Notes under the pieces: generated by a model | Told to the model about the DNA's origin: nothing | What the model saw: only the letters and a program-made list of their open reading frames with translations | The model's database searches: none | Shown here: positions 6,981-12,744 of the stretch, piece after piece | Layout of the letters: each line of letters begins with the position of its first letter | Numbering within the stretch: the first letter of the stretch is position 1 | Translations under genes and position numbers: made by a program | Origin: Alphaproteobacteria bacterium | GTDB lineage: Bacteria; Pseudomonadota; Alphaproteobacteria; Puniceispirillales; Puniceispirillaceae | Assembly (NCBI GenBank): GCA_011522945.1 | Contig: WTHY01000118.1 | Coordinates: 1 to 12,744, forward strand | DNA: 12,744 bases | Reading direction: 5' to 3'

Positions 6981-8026
6981 GCGACGCAGTCGTTGAATTA
7001 GAAAATGTTTGGAAAGTCTTTGGCAATCGAGCTGCTGAAGCCATGGAGGCCATACGCACCGAAGGCATTGGCAAAGCTGAGGTGCTGGAACGGTTTGACG
7101 CTGTGGTTGGTGTTAAAGATGCAAGCTTTAAAGTGCCAGAGGGTGAAATCTTCTGCCTGATGGGCTTGTCAGGCTCAGGCAAATCTACATTGGTGCGGCA
7201 CATTAATCGGCTTATCGAGCCCACAGCTGGAACCATCCGCATTTTAGGTGAGGATATCGGTGCTATGAAGCCAGATGCACTTCGCGCGCTTCGGGCAGAT
7301 AAGATAGGTATGGTGTTCCAGAATATGGCGCTTCTGCCACATAGATCTGTACGTGATAATATTGGCTTTGCCTTAGAATTGCGCGGGATGGATGGCTACC
7401 GGAAATTCAAAGCTGCTGACAAGGCGCTGGAGACTGTCTCACTTCATGGCTATGGTGATAGGCTGCCATCTGAATTATCAGGCGGTATGCAGCAACGTGT
7501 TGGTCTGGCACGGGCATTAGCAGCCGACCCTGAAATTCTATTGATGGATGAGCCATTTTCGGCGCTAGATCCGCTAATTCGGCGCAACTTGCAGGATGAG
7601 TTCCTAAGCTTGTCCGCAAATCTGAAGAAGACCACCGTATTTATCACACATGATCTAGATGAAGCCATCCGTATGGGCGATCGCATCGGCATTATGAAAG
7701 ATGGCGAGATTGTGCAAATCGGCACAGCAGAGGATATTGTTACAGCACCAGCAGATGATTATGTGGCTGATTTCGTAGCTGGGATTTCTCGTCTAAAATT
7801 GGTCTCGGCAGCGAAGATTATGGTTGGTGCAGACGAACATGTTGCAAAATTTGGCCCTGTGCCAAAGGGGGCACCCGAGGCAAAACCAGAAGATGATCTC
7901 GATACGTTGGTCAGTCTCAGCACTGGCACAGATTTGCCCGTTATTATCAAATCAGATGGTAAAGCAGTTGGCGTTGTCACCAAGGACACGCTGCTTCAGG
8001 GCCTTCAAGGGGGAACAGCGGCATGA
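6977..8026 (+). CDS. tmoV: TMAO ABC transporter ATP-binding subunit (ProV/OpuAA-like)
   Basis: The 349-residue ATPase powers import of a quaternary amine or amine oxide. Walker A is GLSGSGKST (63-71), the Q-loop is Q115, the ABC signature LSGGMQQR is at 167-174, Walker B ILLMDEP at 187-193 and the switch His is H225. The insertion between the first strand and Walker A (residues about 17-45, RTEGIGKAEVLERFDAVVGV) is characteristic of ProV-type ATPases. The C-terminus has a single weak CBS-like motif (VIIKSDGKAVGVVTKDTLL, 322-340) instead of the usual paired CBS domain, so osmotic gating may be lost. It overlaps tdm by ATGA and the permease gene by ATGA, which implies translational coupling. 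GAGAGG precedes its start. The name rests mainly on its position beside tdm; on sequence alone a glycine betaine transporter is equally possible. Confidence 0.78.
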   Translation: MSDAVVELENVWKVFGNRAAEAMEAIRTEGIGKAEVLERFDAVVGVKDASFKVPEGEIFCLMGLSGSGKSTLVRHINRLIEPTAGTIRILGEDIGAMKPDALRALRADKIGMVFQNMALLPHRSVRDNIGFALELRGMDGYRKFKAADKALETVSLHGYGDRLPSELSGGMQQRVGLARALAADPEILLMDEPFSALDPLIRRNLQDEFLSLSANLKKTTVFITHDLDEAIRMGDRIGIMKDGEIVQIGTAEDIVTAPADDYVADFVAGISRLKLVSAAKIMVGADEHVAKFGPVPKGAPEAKPEDDLDTLVSLSTGTDLPVIIKSDGKAVGVVTKDTLLQGLQGGTAA

Positions 8027-9831
8027 GTGGCGCAGAAACAAGAGATAATTTTGAGCGCGATGTTTCGGTAGGTACCTTCGTCGGCCAGAATGCAGCCTAT
8101 TATGACAAGACTTTTGAGCGCCTACAGCGTGCCGAGCTACCACATTGGCATATGAATATTTGGGGTCTTTTATTCCCTTGGATTTGGTCCTCATGGCGTG
8201 GTGTTTGGCTGATGTTCTGGCTATCGCTTGCCCTTGATGTAACGGCTATTACCTGTTTAATGCAGGTGGTGAAATTTTCACCACTATTAGCTGAAGCGCA
8301 GCTGAATCCAGAGGCAAACACGACTTTAATCCCGCGATATTCAGGCTGGATAAGCACCTATGGCACGATTGGTTGGATATTATTGATTGGTGGTCGGCTT
8401 TGGATGGGGCGTCAGGCGAATAGATGGTATTATGGCCAATATAATCGGTGGCGTATTCTTGATAGCGTCTCTAATGGTGTTGCGTTCAAGCGCGTGGTGC
8501 TTGCCCTTGTTATTATGGCTATCTGTGTGCCGATTACCACATATCGTGCTTCACAGCTTCGGTTAGATGAACGTGCTTGTCTAAATCAGGTGCGGGCAGG
8601 AGAGGCTGTAGAAGATTTACTGCTTCGCTTTGAGCTCACCGATCCAACGATTTTGTCAGCAACGCTTTCTGCCGAACTTTCAGAAAGTCAGGCTGCGTAT
8701 GACCGGCTTGATGCTCTGGAAAGCCCAACAGCAGCGCAAAAATCAGAACGGAGCGCGCTTCGTAAGTCTGTTCGGAAGCTTGAGCGAGAAAATAAGGCTG
8801 TGAATGAATATCTGGCCATTTCGACGAAGGATCGCTTTGATTGTGCATTCATAGATGACTTCCCGACATTGACACGTATCGTGCCGCCAGGTGAGGTGCG
8901 CTATAGACGTGTGCCAGATGAGGCGGCGATTGCTGCAGGTGATTTAGATGCCACAAAAGTGATCATTCAACAAAAGCCACCTGTAGAGGGACGTCGGGTC
9001 ACAATTTTCACCTATAATGCAGAATCTATCGATACTGGTATTAATTATCTGCGCGCCCAATATGCAGGCTTTTTTGATGCTATGACGCATATTTTGCGGC
9101 AGTCATTGCTGCGGGTTGAAGTTGCCTTTATGCAAACGCCTTGGCCTGTCACAGCCTTCCTGTTTCTAGCGCTGAGCTGGGCTTACACAAATAGGGCCAC
9201 GACAATTTTTGTGGCTGGTTCTCTCGCCTTTTTGGCTGTGTTTGAATTATGGCAGGTCGCCATGCAAACTATGGCATTGGTGGTTGTGGCCACAGCGATT
9301 TGCGTATTCGTAGGTCTGCCGGTAGGTATCTGGATGGCAAAAAACAAGTTGTTCCGCTGGATTACCGAGCCTGTGCTTGACGTAATGCAGACAATTCCAT
9401 CTCTCAGCTACCTTGTGCCAGCTGTTGCCTTTTTCGGCATCTCTCAGCCACCTGCTGTTTTGGCTACAGTGATTTTTGCCATTCCGCCAATGGTGAAATT
9501 GACAGCACTTGGTATTTTGCAAGTGCCAGAAAGCACTAAAGAAGCTGCACTTGCCTTTGGCGCCTCCGAGCGTCAGCTTCTGCGTAAAGTAGAACTACCT
9601 ATGGCAATTCCGTCCATTATGGCGGGGTTAAATCAAACGATTATGCTGGCGCTCTCAATGGCCACTATTTCTGCCTTTATTGGGGCAGCTGGTCTTGGCG
9701 CGCTAGTCACAGAATCTCTCGGTGATGCTCAAGCTGGTAAAGGCTTGCTTGCGGGGATTGCCATTGCGCTGGTCGCAATGATGATCGACCGAATATTGAG
9801 AGGGATAAGAGCGTCTTTCAGTCGCATCTAA
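8023..9831 (+). CDS. tmoW: TMAO ABC transporter permease, large form with N-terminal extension
   Basis: At 602 residues it is far longer than ProW-type permeases (about 350 or fewer). The C-terminal third (about 415-595) is a normal importer permease domain. Its ATPase-contact loop is EAALAFGASERQLLRKVELP (507-526), and QTIPSLSYLVPAVAFFG precedes it. Residues about 40-130 (WHMNIWGLLFPWIWSSWRGVW and following helices) resemble the small membrane domain DUF2628. A helix at about 157-175 leads into a hydrophilic stretch of about 180 residues (176-355) with a predicted coiled coil (ESQAAYDRLDALES...RKSVRKLERENKAVNEY), probably in the periplasm. The gene starts with ATG overlapping the tmoV stop and has AAGGGGG 9 bases upstream. 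It forms the membrane channel with TmoV and receives substrate from TmoX. The extension suggests direct interaction with the binding protein; that is inference. Confidence 0.8.
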   Translation: MSGAETRDNFERDVSVGTFVGQNAAYYDKTFERLQRAELPHWHMNIWGLLFPWIWSSWRGVWLMFWLSLALDVTAITCLMQVVKFSPLLAEAQLNPEANTTLIPRYSGWISTYGTIGWILLIGGRLWMGRQANRWYYGQYNRWRILDSVSNGVAFKRVVLALVIMAICVPITTYRASQLRLDERACLNQVRAGEAVEDLLLRFELTDPTILSATLSAELSESQAAYDRLDALESPTAAQKSERSALRKSVRKLERENKAVNEYLAISTKDRFDCAFIDDFPTLTRIVPPGEVRYRRVPDEAAIAAGDLDATKVIIQQKPPVEGRRVTIFTYNAESIDTGINYLRAQYAGFFDAMTHILRQSLLRVEVAFMQTPWPVTAFLFLALSWAYTNRATTIFVAGSLAFLAVFELWQVAMQTMALVVVATAICVFVGLPVGIWMAKNKLFRWITEPVLDVMQTIPSLSYLVPAVAFFGISQPPAVLATVIFAIPPMVKLTALGILQVPESTKEAALAFGASERQLLRKVELPMAIPSIMAGLNQTIMLALSMATISAFIGAAGLGALVTESLGDAQAGKGLLAGIAIALVAMMIDRILRGIRASFSRI

Positions 9832-9854
9832 ATTTTAGCAGACAATAATAACTC

Positions 9855-9861
9855 AAGGAGG
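9855..9861 (+). promoter_or_regulatory. Very strong ribosome binding site of tmoX
   Basis: AAGGAGG is complementary to the 16S rRNA 3' end over seven bases and stands 5 bases before ATG 9867. It is stronger than the site of any other gene here. It fits the need for many binding-protein molecules per transporter. Confidence 0.8.
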
Positions 9862-9866
9862 AAACC

Positions 9867-10820
9867 ATGAAGAATCTGCTTATTTCAACCGCCTTTTCAG
9901 CGGCGCTGCTCGTCAGCGGTGTTGCATCGGCGCAAGAGAAGGTTATGATCTCAGATCCTAACTGGAATGGCGCACGCGCTGTCGGTCATGTGATTAAGTC
10001 TATCATCACAAACCAAATGGGTGGTGAAGCTGAAATCCTAACAGGTATGAACCAGCAGCCAGTGATTTTTGCTGGTATGGATAAGGGCGATGGCTCTATC
10101 GATATTCACCCTGATATGTGGATGCCTAACTGGAGTTCAGCATGGGACCAATATGTTGACGGTAATGGCACTATCAAGACAAATGCAGGTTATGCCGGTA
10201 CATCAAAGCTTTACGTGCCTAGCTATATGGCTGACAAGCTGAAGTCTATTGAAGATCTAAAAGATCCAGAAGTGGCTGCGATGTTCGATTCAGACGGCAA
10301 TGGTCTAGGCGAATATTGGGCAGGTGATGTGACTTGGGCGTCAACCAAGCGCTGGCAGATTAAGTTCAAGTCTTATGGTCTTGACGAATATTGGGAGCCA
10401 AATGTGATCTCAGGTGACACATTCAAAGCTGGTCTGGCTGCTGCCTATGCCGCATCTCAGCCGCAGCTATTCTACTATTGGACACCAGAAGCACTTCACG
10501 TTCAGTATGATCTGACAGCTCTGGAAGAGCCTGCCCGCTTTGATGGTTGTGAAGATCTTGATCTTGACGCAGAAAACTGGCTTGAAGTGTCAGAATTCGA
10601 GTGTGCAGGCTCAGCCGCAACTGTGTACATCGCTTATTCAGCATCATTAGAACAGCGTAATCCAGCTGTTGCCGCAATGCTAAGCCGCATGCAGTTAACA
10701 GGCGATGAAATTGGTCTGTGGATTCAGGAAATGTTTGAAAATAAGCGTGACCCTGCTGATGTGGCAGAAGAGTGGATCGCTGACAATCAAGATCTGGTTG
10801 ATAGCTGGATTAACGGCTAA
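9867..10820 (+). CDS. tmoX: Periplasmic TMAO-binding protein (glycine-betaine type substrate-binding protein)
   Basis: A 317-residue precursor. MKNLLISTAFSAALLVSGVASA is a classical signal peptide cleaved after residue 22, giving a soluble periplasmic protein. The fold is that of OpuAC/ProX binding proteins (EKVMISDPNWNGARAVGHVI at the mature start). Such proteins hold trimethylammonium groups in a tryptophan box. Suitable Trp residues are W33, W85 or W89, W151 and W205 (YYWTPEAL). An EF-hand-like loop D141-x-D143-x-N145-x-L147-x-E149 lies just before W151 and may bind Ca. C228 and C246 could form a disulfide. The gene lies 35 bases after tmoW and is followed by a strong terminator. TMAO is the favoured ligand because of tdm; choline or glycine betaine are the alternatives. 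Confidence 0.8.
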   Translation: MKNLLISTAFSAALLVSGVASAQEKVMISDPNWNGARAVGHVIKSIITNQMGGEAEILTGMNQQPVIFAGMDKGDGSIDIHPDMWMPNWSSAWDQYVDGNGTIKTNAGYAGTSKLYVPSYMADKLKSIEDLKDPEVAAMFDSDGNGLGEYWAGDVTWASTKRWQIKFKSYGLDEYWEPNVISGDTFKAGLAAAYAASQPQLFYYWTPEALHVQYDLTALEEPARFDGCEDLDLDAENWLEVSEFECAGSAATVYIAYSASLEQRNPAVAAMLSRMQLTGDEIGLWIQEMFENKRDPADVAEEWIADNQDLVDSWING

Positions 10821-10845
10821 TTTTCAACATCATATATTTCAGACG

Positions 10846-10870
10846 AAACCGCGCCTTTATGGCGCGGTTT
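10846..10870 (+). terminator. Intrinsic terminator of the tdm-tmoVWX operon
   Basis: AAACCGCGCC (10846-10855) pairs with GGCGCGGTTT (10861-10870) around a TTTAT loop, giving a 10-bp stem whose right arm ends in T residues, followed by TGCTTT. It begins 26 bases after the tmoX stop. Because the left arm begins with AAA, it could also act weakly on the minus strand. Confidence 0.88.
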
Positions 10871-10888
10871 TGCTTTGAGGCGCAGATG

Positions 10889-10940
10889 TGGGGTTCACTC
10901 TAGGTAGGACTTATTGCGGATGGGGTTTACTCTAGGTAGG
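10889..10940. repeat. Pair of 20-bp direct repeats between convergent genes
   Basis: TGGGGTTCACTCTAGGTAGG (10889-10908) and TGGGGTTTACTCTAGGTAGG (10921-10940) differ at one position and start 32 bases apart. The bases before them (GCAGATG and GCGGA) are also similar. ACTCTA of the second copy can pair with TAGAGT at 10947-10952 across a 12-base loop. They lie between the operon terminator and the end of the DMSP lyase gene. Function unknown. Confidence 0.7.
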
Positions 10941-10973
10941 TCAAATTAGAGTGTGATGTTAACAGGGTGCTAT

Positions 10974-11573
10974 TTACATCTCGTCAGGATTTATCAGACT
11001 AGGCGGCGTCTCTAAATGATTGCGCCATGCTACCAAGCTCAACATAGGTGTGTCTGTTGTTTCTATTGCGTGTGGCTGATTACTTTCATGGAACATGGAC
11101 TGGCCTTCAGATAAATTTTCATCTGCTGTACCGCCCCGCTTAAAAATGGCGCTGCCTGAAATCACCATATACATCTCTTCTGCAGGATGAATATGCCAAG
11201 GGTAATAGAGGCCAGCCGGCATGTAGACGATAAATAGACGCAAACAATTAGAGGCAAATGGCCCGCCTTTACCAATAATAGAATAGCAGCCAAGCTTATC
11301 CATAAATCTTGTATCATGCGTTTTAGAGTCATAAATAGCGCGCCAACGCATGACAGGTGCTGCCGCAATAATCGCTGATTGTAAATCTGCAAATGCTGCT
11401 GACTTTAGGTCTTTATCTTCCTGCAACAGCCTACTGGCTGGTCTGTCGATGGGGACCATGGCCTGTTGTTTAAGATTCGTCGGAAAATCGGCAAAATTAC
11501 GAAGTTCCTCATGCCGCATATAAGCCGCATTAGAGGCGGATAAAAGTTGGTGATAAAGGTCGTTTCTTTGCAT
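10974..11573 (-). CDS. dddQ: Cupin dimethylsulfoniopropionate lyase, DddQ type
   Basis: DddQ cleaves DMSP to dimethyl sulfide and acrylate at a metal-bound cupin centre in the cytoplasm. From ATG 11573 the protein has 199 residues, the usual DddQ length of about 200. The first cupin motif is YYPWHIHPAEEMY (123-135). Metal ligands and catalytic residues expected from the family are H129, E133, Y135 and H168 (SNQPHAIETTD), with Y124 and H127 nearby. MRWRAIYDS, GCYSIIGKGGPF, RLFIVYMPAGLYYP and LSLVAWRN are close to roseobacter DddQ sequences as I recall them. The frame stays open upstream to ATG 11651 and TTG 11666. Those starts would add an untypical 26-31 residue hydrophobic leader, so the inner ATG is preferred. 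The gene follows an esterase-like gene on the same strand by more than 200 bases. Other cupin lyases (DddW, DddK) are less similar in length and motifs. Confidence 0.82.
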   Translation of the reverse strand: MQRNDLYHQLLSASNAAYMRHEELRNFADFPTNLKQQAMVPIDRPASRLLQEDKDLKSAAFADLQSAIIAAAPVMRWRAIYDSKTHDTRFMDKLGCYSIIGKGGPFASNCLRLFIVYMPAGLYYPWHIHPAEEMYMVISGSAIFKRGGTADENLSEGQSMFHESNQPHAIETTDTPMLSLVAWRNHLETPPSLINPDEM

Positions 11574-11805
11574 CCTGATTTTGCACTCTTCTAGGTGAGT
11601 ATAGTTACAGCCTACCGTGCAAAGCAGGTGAGATAAAAGCAGAAAATCCATGTTCCATGGAGACAAGGACGCAGAGATAATTATGCTATCTAAAGTCAGG
11701 GTGGCTGATAATACTCATCACTAAAATGCGCTAACTTCGCAGATGTTTAGAGCAGGTCTGCTTACTCCGCTTTCTGGCCATATTTCATCAGTTAAGCCTG
11801 TTTTA
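11574..11805 (-). promoter_or_regulatory. Region upstream of dddQ with a possible -10 element
   Basis: This 232-base gap separates the hydrolase stop from the dddQ start. On the minus strand TATACT at 11598-11603 is a good -10 hexamer, which would give a leader of under 20 bases before ATG 11573; no good -35 lies at the usual distance. AGCAG-ACC-TGCT can form a small hairpin further upstream. I see no strong terminator for the hydrolase gene. Confidence 0.3.
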
Positions 11806-12744
11806 TCAGTCAAGAACAAGCTTCGAGGGCACGCGTCCTTCCACCCAGTTCCCAATCAGTTGAGCAACAGATAGGCCTTCGACCTTGCGATGATACAGAT
11901 CATTGACTGTCATAACATGACCCCAGTTATTTTCTTCAAAACCCTTTAATTGTCTTTTCTTAGCATCTACCGAAAAACCAGCCCCGTAATAATCTATATC
12001 TTCATGGGTATATTTCCGCATTTTTGGATTGCTGCCATATTCAGCGTGGCGATCACCCTTGTTCCAAATCGGAAATACATGTTTTACGCCATGAAGATCA
12101 AAGAGCGCACGCGATGGAAAACAGCGATCCCACCCTTGTTTGCAATGTGCGGGTATATTGGCAAAGGAAAATTTCCGCTCAGCTTGATAATTAAAACCAG
12201 CCCAGCCATATTGAACGCGCTGCGATTCTTTATCAGCCCAAGAGCTATCTATGACAACATAAAGGTTTTCATATTTGGCAAGGAGGTCGATGTTAAAAGA
12301 AATGCCAACGCCACCAGCACTCCAGCCTACAATAACAATCTGTTCAGCTTCAGTGAGCTGGGCGTCAAATTGTGCAAAAATATCTTCCCAGATTTTCCGT
12401 CCATGAAATGGCACGTCCGTACCATCAATCTGATGTGTTTGAAATCCTTGGTGCATATCACTCGAACAATGGGGAATGACCAGAATGTTATATCCCTTTT
12501 CATCAAAATCTTTTGCAATAGGGGACCATTTTCCGTAATTCTTGTCTGAGATAGGGGACTTCAAATGTTGAGGCCTGTTTCGGTAGCTTTGGACATTATA
12601 GGCGAGTCCTCCACCCTCAACCATGATGAACCATTTTCTCGATGGGGCTGAGAAATATGTGAAAGCCGCCTGTTGACCATCATTGCAAATAGCATCGGCA
12701 GATTTTGTTTTTCTTAATTCGGCATGTGCCGTGCTAACAATTCT
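11806..12744 (-). CDS. Pectin-acetylesterase/Notum-like serine hydrolase (partial, N-terminus outside window)
   Basis: The frame is open to the window edge, so the start lies beyond it; 312 residues are visible. The beginning, AICNDGQQAAFTYF...SRKWFIMVEGGGLAYN, matches the N-terminal signature of the pectinacetylesterase/Notum family (C-DGS...Y...kW...lEGGG-c). Further landmarks are VIPHCSSDMHQG, the nucleophile elbow GWSAGG with S142, the acid D231 in NKGDRHAEYG, and the His H276 in NNWGHVM (numbering of the visible part). Known members remove acetyl or acyl groups from pectin, glycans or proteins, and many are secreted. A missing N-terminal segment could hold a signal peptide. Cysteines are fewer than in the eukaryotic enzymes. 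Substrate unknown. It lies upstream of dddQ on the same strand, but the gap of over 200 bases argues against tight coupling. Confidence 0.72.
   Translation of the reverse strand, partial: RIVSTAHAELRKTKSADAICNDGQQAAFTYFSAPSRKWFIMVEGGGLAYNVQSYRNRPQHLKSPISDKNYGKWSPIAKDFDEKGYNILVIPHCSSDMHQGFQTHQIDGTDVPFHGRKIWEDIFAQFDAQLTEAEQIVIVGWSAGGVGISFNIDLLAKYENLYVVIDSSWADKESQRVQYGWAGFNYQAERKFSFANIPAHCKQGWDRCFPSRALFDLHGVKHVFPIWNKGDRHAEYGSNPKMRKYTHEDIDYYGAGFSVDAKKRQLKGFEENNWGHVMTVNDLYHRKVEGLSVAQLIGNWVEGRVPSKLVLD

Noticed and set aside
6955..7242. A 95-codon minus-strand frame over the tmoV start
   Set aside because: It is an antisense shadow of the tdm end and the Walker A region of tmoV, with low-complexity Ser/Pro/Ala composition.
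10889..10952. The 20-bp repeats as a CRISPR array
   Set aside because: There are only two copies with a 12-base gap, too short for spacers, and no cas gene is present.
11950..12549. A 199-codon open frame on the plus strand
   Set aside because: It is antisense to the hydrolase gene, whose family motifs and catalytic residues are clear. The plus-strand translation shows no recognisable domain and has no ribosome binding site.

Overview
The window looks like the chromosome of a marine alphaproteobacterium of moderate GC. A SAR116- or roseobacter-like lineage is my inference from gene content, because no rRNA or other phylogenetic marker is present. Its theme is the use of methylated osmolytes. 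It holds the end of a choline dehydrogenase gene (betA), a complete four-gene cluster that reads as trimethylamine N-oxide (TMAO) uptake and demethylation (tdm-tmoV-tmoW-tmoX), and a cupin DMSP lyase of the DddQ type.

Left part (1-3046, all +): the 3' end of betA is followed after 4 bases by an enolase-superfamily enzyme of the muconate-lactonizing subgroup, perhaps acting on a proline betaine or hydroxyproline. Next come a short IMPACT/YigZ-domain protein and a two-helix membrane protein of the DUF3137 type. A perfect 14-bp palindrome sits on the yigZ stop codon. At 3171-3569 is a small secreted class I cytochrome c, which converges on a CvpA-family membrane protein (3645-4424, -). A G/C-rich stem-loop lies between these two.

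Centre (4425-10870): a 255-bp divergent region separates cvpA (-) from tdm (+). It is unusually rich in the pentamer TGACA/TGTCA and holds two related 17-bp elements and a 10-bp tandem repeat, so it is the best candidate regulatory region in the window. Tdm is a DUF1989-GcvT fusion whose three cysteines have the spacing I recall for the zinc site of TMAO demethylase. The ATPase gene (tmoV), the permease gene (tmoW) and tdm are linked by ATGA stop/start overlaps. tmoX, the periplasmic binding protein gene, follows after 35 bases with a very strong ribosome binding site, and a clear intrinsic terminator ends the unit. The proposed route is TMAO capture by TmoX, import by TmoWV, then demethylation by Tdm to dimethylamine, with the one-carbon unit passed to tetrahydrofolate. 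No tmm, dmm or gmaS gene lies inside the window.

Right part (10871-12744): after a pair of near-identical 20-bp direct repeats come two minus-strand genes. One encodes a DddQ-like DMSP lyase. The other encodes a pectin-acetylesterase/Notum-like serine hydrolase that runs off the window edge. No tRNA, rRNA, insertion sequence or CRISPR array was seen, and no gene-free stretch exceeds 300 bases.
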